Source: Lachnospiraceae bacterium (GTDB lineage: Bacteria; Bacillota; Clostridia; Lachnospirales; Lachnospiraceae). From it: a DNA stretch of 33,347 nucleotides. Below are positions 10,752 to 18,334 of this stretch, one piece after another; positions within the stretch are counted from its first letter, which is position 1; the number at the start of each line of letters is the position of its first letter. Where the stretch lies: assembly GCA_017634975.1 (NCBI GenBank), contig JAGBMJ010000009.1:1-33347 (forward strand). Reading direction: 5' to 3'. The position numbers were made by a program, and so were the translations under genes. Under the pieces are notes generated by a model. That model saw nothing but the letters and a program-made list of their open reading frames with translations, did not search any database and was not told the origin of the DNA.

Positions 10752-11747
10752 TCAAAGCGATACGACTAACGGAAGTACCTGCTTCTCAATAAACTCCACC
10801 CTGTCAAAGATCCTGGGCTTGAAGGTGCCGGTAATCCCTGCGGCAACATCCTTTCCCCTGTTCACATAGATGATGTTCCCGCTGTCACCGATCGCCGCAT
10901 AAACCTCTCTTTTATCATATGGTTTATACCACAGGTATCCGTAGTCCATATTGCCGAATCTCTCGCCCAAATGAAGCTGCGGTGTGAGCATCTGCCGGAT
11001 CCACTCTTTGGAAACGATCTGCTTACCATCGTAGTTTCCGTCATGCAAAACCATCTCACCGATCTTTGCCAGATCTCTTCCCGCAGCGCAGAGCCCCCAG
11101 CCTGCGGTCACGCTGCCCTGCGGATCCGAATACCATTCATTCTTCCGCGGACCTTTGTTCATAAAGAAATCAAACTGATCTTCCTTACTGCTGTCGCCGT
11201 GGATCGAATGCTCCGGGATCCCCAGCGGAAGAAACAGCTCTTTATTTGCAAGATCGATCAGCTTTTGACCGGATGCGCGTTCAATAATGCCTGCAAGGAT
11301 CTGGATCCCAAGTGTCGCATAGCGGAACTCCCCGGTGATACCGCTGCGCCCGCCCAAAAAATCCAGTGCTGCTTTGGTCCAATCCCCGGAAGTACATACC
11401 TTCTTCCACGGTTCGGACTTTCCTTTATACGGCGCCGTCATGGTAAGCATATGCTTTATCGTAACGTCATATATCGTTTTCTCACCTTTCTTCACCGTAT
11501 AATCCGGGAAGAAATCCATCACCTTTTCATCGACGCTCTTAAGAAATCCCTTATCGAATGCAATTCCCGCAAGTATCGCCATTACGCCTTTTGTTACCGA
11601 GTTGACATTTACCGGATCTTCCGGTCGAAAGCCTCGCCAGCTCTCTTCATAAACAGTCTTCCCATCCCTGATAACGCAGATCTGACATATATTGCTCTCA
11701 TTTCCTTTACTTTCCGAAATGTGCCTGTAAAACTCTTCTCTGTTCAT
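10752..11747 (-). CDS. Serine hydrolase, beta-lactamase class C/PBP4* family
   Basis: 331 residues from the ATG at 11747, which has the ribosome site GGAGG 5 nt upstream. A 12-codon longer frame starts inside an interspersed repeat and is rejected. The nucleophile motif SxxK appears as SVTKG, followed by the family pattern DEKVMDFFPDY, TIKHMLTMTAPY, GITGEFRYATLGIQILAGIIE and PLGIPEHS. The second motif, usually YxN, reads Y-A-T, as in some esterase or uncharacterised branches. No signal peptide, so a cytosolic esterase, peptidase or deacylase is more likely than a true beta-lactamase. It stands alone between repeat units. Confidence 0.88.
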   Translation of the reverse strand: MNREEFYRHISESKGNESNICQICVIRDGKTVYEESWRGFRPEDPVNVNSVTKGVMAILAGIAFDKGFLKSVDEKVMDFFPDYTVKKGEKTIYDVTIKHMLTMTAPYKGKSEPWKKVCTSGDWTKAALDFLGGRSGITGEFRYATLGIQILAGIIERASGQKLIDLANKELFLPLGIPEHSIHGDSSKEDQFDFFMNKGPRKNEWYSDPQGSVTAGWGLCAAGRDLAKIGEMVLHDGNYDGKQIVSKEWIRQMLTPQLHLGERFGNMDYGYLWYKPYDKREVYAAIGDSGNIIYVNRGKDVAAGITGTFKPRIFDRVEFIEKQVLPLVVSL

Positions 11748-11763
11748 TTTTCCTCCATTCGAG

Positions 11764-11801
11764 ACCACAAGGTCCGTCCCCATGGTTTCGTCCCTATGGT
11801 T
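11764..11801. repeat. Interspersed repeat unit upstream of the serine hydrolase gene
   Basis: Contains ACCACAAGGTCCGTCCCCAT followed by a partial second copy (TTTCGTCCC). It lies 16 bp upstream of the hydrolase start and reads open in frame with it, creating the spurious 12-residue N-terminal extension. Confidence 0.8.
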
Positions 11802-11892
11802 GCCGCTTTTTAACTGTTACATTTCGGACGTCCATAAATAAGGCTAAACGAATTAAAAATATATTTCAAGTAAAATCTTATATTTTTTCAAC

Positions 11893-11924
11893 AAAAAAAC
11901 CACAAAGTCCGTCCCCGTGGTTTT
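11893..11924. repeat. Interspersed repeat unit downstream of the MerR-type gene
   Basis: A unit with CCACAAAGTCCGTCCCCGTGG flanked by A and T runs, so either strand gives a short hairpin followed by U residues. It lies 13 bp beyond the stop of the leftward MerR-type gene and would serve as its terminator. The rest of the gap 11802-11937 is AT-rich and shows no gene. Confidence 0.8.
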
Positions 11925-11937
11925 CCGGCAGAAAATC

Positions 11938-12666
11938 TTACTCTATTGCATAATATACATCCGCTGACATGTCCTTGTTATAAACCTCATATACACGTTC
12001 CACCAGACGGATCCCGGTTTCTTCCGCATATTTGCGGATCTTTTGATGTGCCTGTCGTATTTTTGAGAAGCCACCGGTAAAATGCAAATGTACGCATTTT
12101 TCTTCATAGATTTCTACTGCATCGTTATAGTTCAGAACCGGCAGATAAGTTCGCATGGAAAACTTTTCTTCATCATCCGTATCCGAAAACATCACAAAAT
12201 GCGGACCGGCCACCTGCAAATCTTCGTGCGCTGCTTTTTCATACAGCTTCCCGACGGACATACCAAGATTTTCCCGTTCCACATTTTCATTTACAAAAAT
12301 ACATGTACAACGCTCTAACGGCTTGATGTCAATCTCTCCCGTACAAACCTCCACCTGCTCCGGTTCTTTGTCGGATCTGTACTCTTTCAGCTCTTTCAGC
12401 AGCTGATCCGTTTCACTGATCTTGCTTTCTATGATTTCCGTTTCTTCCGCTTTGTCATCCAGTATCTGTTTGATCTCAAAAAGTGACAGGCCGATCCTTC
12501 GAAACTGTTTGATCTTCTCCAATGTCTCCAATTGTTTCTCATCATAGTAATGATATCCGTTATCTTTATTCGTGAATACCGGCACCAACAGCCCCTCTTC
12601 ATGATATAAGCGAAGCGCTTTTCTTCCGATATTTCCCATTACCGCAAACTGCCCTCTTGTATACAT
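11938..12666 (-). CDS. MerR family regulator with GyrI-like effector domain
   Basis: 242 residues. The N-terminal MerR winged helix is clear (MGNIGRKALRLYHEEGLLVP, NGYHYYDEKQLETLEKIKQF, LSLFEIKQIL), followed by a coiled-coil linker (about 75-100) and a C-terminal GyrI-like ligand domain (about 110-242, ending RLVERVYEVYNKD...VYYAIE). This is the BmrR-type layout, usually sensing lipophilic drugs or metabolites. Its ATG overlaps the creatininase stop by one base (TAATG), so it is cotranscribed with that gene; which genes it controls is unknown. Confidence 0.9.
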   Translation of the reverse strand: MYTRGQFAVMGNIGRKALRLYHEEGLLVPVFTNKDNGYHYYDEKQLETLEKIKQFRRIGLSLFEIKQILDDKAEETEIIESKISETDQLLKELKEYRSDKEPEQVEVCTGEIDIKPLERCTCIFVNENVERENLGMSVGKLYEKAAHEDLQVAGPHFVMFSDTDDEEKFSMRTYLPVLNYNDAVEIYEEKCVHLHFTGGFSKIRQAHQKIRKYAEETGIRLVERVYEVYNKDMSADVYYAIE

Positions 12667-13532
12667 TATTCGCTCACCTTCCTTCTGCGTACCTTTCCTG
12701 CGATCTTTAAAAACCCGATATGCAAAGGCAATATCTTATATAGCCGATAATTCCCGTATTTTTGATAATCTTCTCTCCGGTAAAACTTCTCTACCGCATC
12801 ACAGATCGAAGCAATACAATTGTCATTCAGCGCTTTCCCTGCTTCCATAGATGTGTATCTTGGCGCTCCGATATAACCATAGTCTCCCATAGCTTTCAAC
12901 TGCCGCTTACAGGAGATCATATCCTTATCTGTGATCTGTGTATCCGGCAGATTCTGATATCCTTCCCGCACGTTTTCAGGATCTATATGAAGCATACAGG
13001 AAGTTTCTACCCATCCTGCATGATAATCATTTCCATGCTCCTTTTCAAGTTTTTGCAGCACTGCCGCTTTCTGCACCGATACTCCCATAAATATCTGTCC
13101 CATAGGTGCTATCACGCACAGTCCGTTCTTTTTATTGATCTTTCGCACTGCCTTCTCTATAGCGATCTGGTGCTGCGGATCTGCATGCGATGCGATCACA
13201 ACGATATTCTGAAAGCCCATATACCGCAGGCTTTCCAGTACTGCATACGCTGCCTCATACGTAACCTTCATCGGAAAATGGATCGATCCGTAAAACTCAT
13301 TTACCGAAGCTGAGGCGATGGGAAAAGACGGCAGGGAAAAGCACTCTGCCTGCAATCTCTGTTCCAATTTCTTCATCGCCCCCACGCTCCAGTACTCTCC
13401 CTCCATCAGATCCGTCGCAAGCGGAAGATGCGTTCCGTGCTCCTCGATCGGCGCAAATACTACAAATACGATGCTTTTTCTTTTGTCAATCTCTTTCACT
13501 TCTTTCCATGTCAGTGTGCTTAAATCTCTCAT
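12666..13532 (-). CDS. Creatininase-family amidohydrolase
   Basis: 288 residues from the ATG at 13532, which has the ribosome site GGAGGA 6 nt upstream. The metal-site motif FAPIEEHGTHLPLATD is typical of the creatininase family, and the second motif is HAGWVETS (usually HAGExETS). The usual NGHGGN reads ASHADPQ, a notable departure that keeps the histidine. Family members hydrolyse cyclic or linear amides, or act in cofactor maturation; the true substrate here is unknown. The reading frame stays open upstream, through a repeat, into the HNH gene, giving a potential 523-residue frame that I interpret as read-through rather than a designed fusion. It is translationally coupled to the MerR regulator. 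Confidence 0.85.
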   Translation of the reverse strand: MRDLSTLTWKEVKEIDKRKSIVFVVFAPIEEHGTHLPLATDLMEGEYWSVGAMKKLEQRLQAECFSLPSFPIASASVNEFYGSIHFPMKVTYEAAYAVLESLRYMGFQNIVVIASHADPQHQIAIEKAVRKINKKNGLCVIAPMGQIFMGVSVQKAAVLQKLEKEHGNDYHAGWVETSCMLHIDPENVREGYQNLPDTQITDKDMISCKRQLKAMGDYGYIGAPRYTSMEAGKALNDNCIASICDAVEKFYRREDYQKYGNYRLYKILPLHIGFLKIAGKVRRRKVSE

Positions 13533-13684
13533 TATCTGTCCTCCGTTTCTTCCTGATAAACCGATCATAAACCCGGCCTTTACGGCCAGGTCAATAGCTT
13601 TTAAGAAAAAACACATGCCGCCGGCAAAGCTGATGGTTCCTTTCATGGAAAAGAAGACCGACCGCATTGCGGAAGAGATCGCAC

Positions 13685-13718
13685 AAAAAAACCACGAGGT
13701 CCGTCCCCGTGGTTTTTT
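13685..13718. repeat. Interspersed repeat unit inside the HNH-creatininase read-through frame
   Basis: An almost perfect unit (ACCACGAGGTCCGTCCCCGTGG with A7/T6 flanks). It lies at the 3' end of the HNH gene and replaces the expected stop, so the leftward frame runs on through it. The 150 bp between it and the creatininase start show no recognisable gene. Confidence 0.9.
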
Positions 13719-13721
13719 CGG

Positions 13722-14111
13722 TGAAATTTTTTCATGCCGCGAATAGGGGGGGATACCGGTTCCAATCGGCTCACCGCACCCTTTGTCGATTTCTCTGCCA
13801 CTGATCGGATTTCCAAAAGCATCAAAGGTGCATAACGCTTTCGCTTTTCCGTGACCACCGACCCCGTGCCCTTCATATGCATCATGACAAACTTTGCATA
13901 CATACATCAAATTCTTTTCGTTCAACACAACATCACAATCATTCACATTGCTTTCCGTTATCGTGATCTTGTGATGAACGATGTATCCCTGTTGATCGTG
14001 GCATTCTTCGCACAACCCTCCGTCAATCATCAAACGTTTTTGAATATACGCATTCCTGCACTTCTTCCAGCGGTGGGTGTTGTAGAATGTTTTTGCAAAG
14101 CCCTGTGCCAT
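13722..14111 (-). pseudogene. HNH endonuclease (phage type) whose 3' end is lost to a repeat
   Basis: From the ATG at 14111 (ribosome site AAAGGAAAG, about 3 nt upstream) the protein has a compact HNH nuclease of the phage/terminase-associated type: FAKTFYNTHRWKKCRNAYI, C-x2-C, VHHKITIT, NEKNLMYVCKVCHDAYEGHG, so the zinc cysteines and the H-N-H residues are all present. About 45 family-like residues follow (ALCTFDAFGNPISGREID), then the frame enters a repeat unit and continues without a stop toward creatininase. The nuclease domain is intact, so the product may be active with an odd tail. It is likely a prophage or mobile-element remnant. Confidence 0.7.
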
Positions 14112-14237
14112 CTCTTTCCTTTCGCTGCGCTTATCTCTCTCTGAATAAGCGCAGCACAGAGAAAGAAAAGTAGGCATCGGCCCGGATCGCCGTGTATGTA
14201 TCTGTATCACCACTTTAACCATACAACAAAAAAACAT

Positions 14238-14272
14238 AAAAAAACGGCCATCTTTTCAGATGACTGTCTGTC
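14238..14272 (-). terminator. Rho-independent terminator after the small peptide gene
   Basis: On the minus strand a stem built on CATCT/AGATG with a GAAA tetraloop, extended by G-C and G-T pairs, is followed by seven T residues (14238-14244). It lies 24 bp beyond the stop of the 45-residue gene. Confidence 0.75.
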
Positions 14273-14295
14273 CTGTTCATTAGCGTATTTTGTTT

Positions 14296-14433
14296 TTATA
14301 AAGCCAGAAGGATAGTGAAAATAATCTTCAACCCGATCAAAGAACCAACGAAGCCCAAAAGCTTCAAGCAGAAATTATTCCACTGAATTACCGTTCCTCT
14401 ACAACTGTTCTTCGGCACTTTTCTAAGCTTCAT
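14296..14433 (-). CDS. 45-residue membrane-active-like small peptide
   Basis: A small frame with a near-ideal ribosome site (AGGAGG, 6 nt before the ATG at 14433) and its own terminator, so it looks like a real single-gene unit. The product starts MKLRKVPKNSCRGTVIQW, is strongly basic in the first 12 residues, has two cysteines (C11, C22) and ends in a hydrophobic stretch of about 20 residues (LKLLGFVGSLIGLKIIF). It has no cleavable signal. Possible roles are a small membrane protein, a toxin of a type I system, or a peptide signal/bacteriocin precursor; I cannot choose. No immunity, processing or antitoxin gene is apparent beside it. Confidence 0.6.
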   Translation of the reverse strand: MKLRKVPKNSCRGTVIQWNNFCLKLLGFVGSLIGLKIIFTILLAL

Positions 14434-14514
14434 ATGGCTCCTCCTTTTCTGTCGGTCTATGGTATCTCCTATATTTTTATTATACCAGATGCTGCAGCTT
14501 TTTACAATCTGTTT

Positions 14515-14898
14515 CTATCGAATTTCTCCCAGAAAATACTGTTTTGCTGTTTCTTTCACTCTTGCCCAGTCATCCGTTGTCCGGTATACGATGGGTGATC
14601 CGCTCCACTCATAAAGCGTGGCGTTTCCTTTGGCAAACTGTTTTAATGCTTTCTTCAGATCCCATCCGTTAATGTCCAGCACCTCATCCAGCTGCCATTC
14701 GATAAAGTCCTTCGGCTCATCCAGGCGCAGATAGTCCGCCTTCGGTCTCACATATATAAACCGCACATCATAATCGCTGTCGGGAGAGGCAAAGCCCCAC
14801 GCCCTGCTACCCGATTCAACTGCGTGGAGGATACGCACGCCTTCCTTCTTTTCTATTTCATCCAGTTTTTCATTGATCTCTGCCAATATATCTCTCAT
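14515..14898 (-). pseudogene. Truncated nucleotidyltransferase (RlaP/YcgL-like superfamily)
   Basis: 127 residues with the polymerase-beta-type active site SGSRAWGFASPDSDYDVRFI (GS plus DxD) and the following EWQLDEVLDINGWDLKKALKQF. Relatives of this type run to about 250 residues and continue with a helical region; here the protein ends after ETAKQYFLGEIR, so the C-terminal half is missing. It may be a decayed gene or a catalytic-domain-only form. The ATG overlaps the upstream nucleotidyltransferase stop by 4 bp with ribosome site GGAGAA, so it is still well placed for translation. Confidence 0.65.
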
Positions 14899-15917
14899 CG
14901 TAATTCTCCGGTTACCGCATAGCGATTTACTCTTTCTACAAATTCTGAAACCTTCTTCATATCCGGATTGTCCGGCAGTGTCGTTTTCGCTGCCGCCTCA
15001 TCCAGTCTGTTCTCATATTCTTCGAGGATTTCGTAAAACGCCGGCGAAAACGTTCCGTCACTCTGCATATATTCGCCTCTTCGTATCGAAAGCAGCAGCG
15101 GAAGATCCTCTCTTCTGTGTGTGCAGATTCGGTGTTTTTCCAGAATATCGATTGCCATCATAAACAGGCGGATCAGATGCATGGCATGCTTATTCAGATG
15201 ATTATCATCCTTCTTCTTATTTCTCTTACCGATCTTGTCATAATCCCGGACAACCGTTTTCATCGCTCCCCACAGATCCGTATAGTCACGAAGCGGAAAA
15301 TGCTTATAATTCGAATCCACAAATATCTCCGTTTCCAACTCCGGATTGACCGCCTTATCGATATACATCCGCATACCGTTCTTTTCATCACCTTCATACC
15401 TGCGGTTAAAATCCTCCAGAGAATTTAAGACCGATTTCAGTATATGCTTTTCTCTGTCACTCTGCGGCAGAGTATCCCTTGCGATGGCATTCTGCAAACG
15501 ACGTAGCTGCGCATCCGCATATCCGCCAAAGGATTTGATCGCGCGTTTGGAAAGAAACAGATCCGTATGATCGATCAGCTCCTGCCCCAGCGCAGATTTG
15601 ATCAGATACTGATCCTCATCCAATCCCAGCATCTCACAGGTATTGGGATTGCATTCCAGCAAAAGCCGTACCAGCTTGTTAAATCCGTAGATAACCGTAT
15701 CCGTCTTATCATCCTCATACTGCTCAAACTCCGTAAGGCCGATCAGATCCGACGGCAGCTGCAGCGTAACTCCGCGGAAGTCGATATCACTTCCCGCATT
15801 GTTCGTTCCGTAGGCATAGCTTCCGCCAAGTCCCAAAAGCATGATCCTGTCTCCCAAGCGTTCATTCGTCCTCAGAAAATCATATTGTTCGGTGTTCATC
15901 AACGCCTTAAAATCCAT
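14895..15917 (-). CDS. Nucleotidyltransferase, DNA polymerase beta superfamily (RlaP-like)
   Basis: 340 residues. The N-terminal catalytic pattern LGLGGSYAYGTNNAGSDIDF (GGSxxxG with DxD) identifies a polymerase-beta-type nucleotidyltransferase of the large bacterial group annotated as RNA-repair-associated polymerase-beta proteins. The C-terminal part is helical (KHAMHLIRLFMMAIDILE). It would transfer a nucleotide to RNA, protein or a small molecule; the acceptor is unknown. It is coupled to a second, truncated nucleotidyltransferase, and no RNA ligase or other repair gene lies nearby, so a defence or repair role is speculative. Confidence 0.82.
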   Translation of the reverse strand: MDFKALMNTEQYDFLRTNERLGDRIMLLGLGGSYAYGTNNAGSDIDFRGVTLQLPSDLIGLTEFEQYEDDKTDTVIYGFNKLVRLLLECNPNTCEMLGLDEDQYLIKSALGQELIDHTDLFLSKRAIKSFGGYADAQLRRLQNAIARDTLPQSDREKHILKSVLNSLEDFNRRYEGDEKNGMRMYIDKAVNPELETEIFVDSNYKHFPLRDYTDLWGAMKTVVRDYDKIGKRNKKKDDNHLNKHAMHLIRLFMMAIDILEKHRICTHRREDLPLLLSIRRGEYMQSDGTFSPAFYEILEEYENRLDEAAAKTTLPDNPDMKKVSEFVERVNRYAVTGELR

Positions 15918-15962
15918 CTTCTTTATCCCCGCATTGTTCCTATACCGGCAGTATTCCTGTTC

Positions 15963-16433
15963 TCACAATATCTTTTCCATGCAGATCTTCTGCGGTACTG
16001 CGCCCATTGCTTCATAAAATTTCATCGCGCCCGGATTGCAGGTCCAGACATTCAGGGTCACATTATAGAAGCCCTGCTCTTTTGCATACGCGATCACAGC
16101 ATCATAAAGCTTAGTCCCGACTTGTTTTCCACGGGCATCCTCGTCCACACAGATATCATCGATATACAGCGTACGGATATCCGTGAGTACCGAATCACCG
16201 ACTGCCTGCTGATGCACGCAAAAAGCATGTCCCATCACCAGCTCCTCTTCCCCTACGCATACAAAGACCGGTTTCTTTTCGTCCCGGATTATCTGCTTTA
16301 ACTGTTCTTCATTGTACTTTGTGGCCGGTCCCTTAAACAGATCGGGCCGTCCGTTATGATGCACCATATCTACCTGGACCAAAAGCTCCAGGATCCGTGG
16401 AATATCTTTTTCCTCTGCATGGCGTACATACAT
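15963..16433 (-). CDS. GNAT family N-acetyltransferase
   Basis: 156 residues with the GNAT fold: N-terminal YVRHAEEKDIPRILELL, the strand LYIDDICVDEDARGKQVGTKLYDAVIAYA holding the acetyl-CoA loop (RGKQVG), and C-terminal NPGAMKFYEAMGAVPQ. It transfers an acetyl group from acetyl-CoA to an amine; acceptor unknown. The ribosome site AGGAGG belongs to the 23-nt leader shared with the deformylase-like gene. It is monocistronic between the nucleotidyltransferase pair and a repeat unit. Confidence 0.9.
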   Translation of the reverse strand: MYVRHAEEKDIPRILELLVQVDMVHHNGRPDLFKGPATKYNEEQLKQIIRDEKKPVFVCVGEEELVMGHAFCVHQQAVGDSVLTDIRTLYIDDICVDEDARGKQVGTKLYDAVIAYAKEQGFYNVTLNVWTCNPGAMKFYEAMGAVPQKICMEKIL

Positions 16434-16442
16434 GCGCTTTTC

Positions 16443-16501
16443 CTCCTGATATTCTTATCTTATTTCATCCCGGAAAACCACGAGGTCCGTCCCCGTGGTT
16501 T
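16443..16501. repeat. Shared 5' leader plus interspersed repeat upstream of the GNAT gene
   Basis: Bases 16443-16465 match 10677-10699 exactly and include the ribosome site of the GNAT gene; a well-kept repeat unit (ACCACGAGGTCCGTCCCCGT) follows at 16476-16501. The unit also lies 28 bp from the stop of the leftward zinc-ribbon operon and could terminate it. Confidence 0.8.
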
Positions 16502-16529
16502 AACAAAACGCAAAAAATGCGCTTTTATC

Positions 16530-16913
16530 TTATCCCATCCGGTCCATGCCGGGGCCGCCTTCCAGTTTCGGCAGATACTTCTCCGGTTCACGGCGAAACT
16601 TCGCCATCAGCAAAAAGGTATCCAACACCAAACCTTCCTTATTACAATCCGCATAATTCTTGCCGATATCCTGCCCCATCTCATACTGCCGCATATTATA
16701 AAAGTAGAGATCCGTCAGGTCGTACCCCCTGCAGGCGACTGCGTCCGACAAACTGTGATGATCCAGATAGTACATAAAGGCTCCCATCAATTCGTCATCA
16801 CTAACCAGCTCCAGCCAAAGATTCTCCAGATACGCTTCCTCTTTCCCGGCATATTGTCCCAGCTGCGTAAAACACTCATACGCCTTTACCCGGCGTGCAT
16901 CCAAAATGATCAA
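16530..16913 (-). CDS. Soluble protein of unknown family, last gene of zinc-ribbon operon
   Basis: About 127 residues if started at the TTG at 16913, which has a fitting ribosome site (AAGGAG, 6 nt upstream). The frame is open further upstream only because it overlaps the previous gene out of frame. The protein is acidic and helical, with no membrane segment (motifs YAGKEEAYLENLWLEL, FMYYLDHHSLSDAV, RGYDLTDLYFYN). I recognise no family. It is the fifth gene of a leftward run, 37 bp after the small membrane protein, and is presumably a cytosolic partner of the duplicated membrane pair. Confidence 0.6.
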   Translation of the reverse strand: MIILDARRVKAYECFTQLGQYAGKEEAYLENLWLELVSDDELMGAFMYYLDHHSLSDAVACRGYDLTDLYFYNMRQYEMGQDIGKNYADCNKEGLVLDTFLLMAKFRREPEKYLPKLEGGPGMDRMG

Positions 16914-16950
16914 GATGATCTCCTTCCCGTGTTTCGATAAAATACAAAAT

Positions 16951-17379
16951 TTACGGTGCCTTCCGGAGCATCTCATCCACGACATCTGCCGTATAGGCAT
17001 ATGCTCCCAGATTGTTCCTTGCGTCTTCCCTCTTCGCGGCATTGGCGCGGATCGCGCTCTCATCGCCTTTTTCTTCATAGACTCCGGCCATAAATGCAGC
17101 ATGCGCATATTCCGCCACGCGATAGAGTTCCTGCATTACCACTTCCTCTCCCGGATCGACCATCGTTTCTGTGTGATAAGTATAATAGGTAGACAGAATC
17201 TCACCATACGCATGCTTCTTCAGTTTATACTCAAATACCATTCTGCGATTCTCGGCCAGATCTTCTTTTTGCTCTTCTGCGTGTTGGAACGATGCCTTCA
17301 TATCTGCCAGCGACGCCAGAAAGATAATACCGGCAATAACGATCAGGATGTTCAGTATCACTTTTACCGGCTTATTCAT
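16951..17379 (-). CDS. Small single-pass membrane protein, second copy of the pair
   Basis: 142 residues: one N-terminal membrane helix (about 8-26, VILNILIVIAGIIFLASL), then a helical domain presumably outside the membrane. The region RVAEYAHAAFMAGVYEEKGD aligns with RFGEYADLLFMKAVFEKAGN of the protein at 18335-18751, so the two are paralogs. It overlaps the end of the preceding zinc-ribbon gene by 8 bp, indicating coupled translation and probably a complex. No known family recognised. Confidence 0.72.
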   Translation of the reverse strand: MNKPVKVILNILIVIAGIIFLASLADMKASFQHAEEQKEDLAENRRMVFEYKLKKHAYGEILSTYYTYHTETMVDPGEEVVMQELYRVAEYAHAAFMAGVYEEKGDESAIRANAAKREDARNNLGAYAYTADVVDEMLRKAP

Positions 17380-18328
17380 GTCTCAACACCTCCTCAAGCA
17401 TTACTGCTTTTTGTACTTCCGAGGCAGAAATAAACGCCTCCAGTTTCTCGTCATCCATTCCAAAATAGGTTTTTATCGCCGCATCCATCTCCGCCTTCAT
17501 ATCTTCCACACATTCATGGTATGCTTCGCTGCTGTCCCGATTCTCCATCCCTTCATAAAATATCTGATTATACCTGCAGAAGTTACTGATATCGGTATCC
17601 AGCCCGTCAAAATAATCCGGATCATCCGAACGAAGGATGATCTCTTCCATCTCCCGGATGCATTCATAGTAATTTTCCGCGACATAGGAAACTTTCCTGA
17701 GATGCTCAAATTCATCCGGCATAAAATTCTTCAGATCATGAGATCTCAGAAAATCGATATACCCCATATAGTCTCCGTTTTTCAGGTATTCCTCTGCTTC
17801 CACCACATATTTGGCAGCATTTCTCTCTCCGTCGCGCCGGATATCGGGATCATCGACAGTGCCATGGTAAACCTTACTATAGTTCTCAGAGCTGATCGCA
17901 CTCGTAATGATGCAGCCAATGATCAGCACGATCAGGATCGCAGCTCTCTTTGCCAGTCCTCCTGTCTTATGCGCAGAATCCAGAACCTTTTTCTTGGTGA
18001 TCCCGTATTCTTTATCAAACTGCTTCATGTTCTGCTGATGCTGCACCGCAAACGGATTGTCAGCACCGCAATGCCGGCACTTCAGCTCTTCCGGTCCGAT
18101 CTCATGCTTACATTTTTCGCAGATCATTCTGCCCGATCCTGATTGCAGACTTTTAGTTCCGTCCGCATCAACACTTCCCAGATCCTTACGGATATCGTCC
18201 AGCTGCCCCATGTACTCCTCTTCTTCGGCCGGAGCATACGCCGTACCGCAGTACGGACAGCGAACAAGGGATGCATCAAATTCCCCTGCACACGTTGCAC
18301 ACACGATCATCTTTTTTGCTTTTTCCAT
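17372..18328 (-). CDS. Membrane protein with two N-terminal zinc ribbons, second copy
   Basis: 318 residues. Two zinc ribbons in the cytosolic N-terminus: C10-x2-C13...C24-x2-C27 and a second CxxC...CxxC set in ICEKCKHEIGPEELKCRHCG (about residues 69-86). One membrane helix follows (about 128-148, AAILIVLIIGCIITSAI), then a roughly 165-residue helical domain, probably extracytoplasmic. The C-terminal YFGMDDEKLEAFISASEVQ and YLKNGDYMGYIDFL match YLGMDEAGREEYFAASEIR and YLDAGDYTGFVAF of the protein at 18732-19490, so these are paralogs. Zinc ribbon plus membrane helix plus external domain suggests a sensor or scaffold; function unknown. Confidence 0.75.
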   Translation of the reverse strand: MEKAKKMIVCATCAGEFDASLVRCPYCGTAYAPAEEEEYMGQLDDIRKDLGSVDADGTKSLQSGSGRMICEKCKHEIGPEELKCRHCGADNPFAVQHQQNMKQFDKEYGITKKKVLDSAHKTGGLAKRAAILIVLIIGCIITSAISSENYSKVYHGTVDDPDIRRDGERNAAKYVVEAEEYLKNGDYMGYIDFLRSHDLKNFMPDEFEHLRKVSYVAENYYECIREMEEIILRSDDPDYFDGLDTDISNFCRYNQIFYEGMENRDSSEAYHECVEDMKAEMDAAIKTYFGMDDEKLEAFISASEVQKAVMLEEVLRHE

Positions 18329-18334
18329 TTTCTC

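Noticed and set aside
13613-13746. Possible rightward gene fragment (MPPAKLMVPFMEKKTDRIAEE...)
   Set aside because: Opposite to the read-through frame, no ribosome site, ends in the repeat; could be a relic but cannot be supported.
16914-17108. 65-codon N-terminal extension of the last zinc-ribbon operon gene
   Set aside because: It lies out of frame over the previous gene and looks like its shadow; a TTG start with ribosome site at 16913 fits better.
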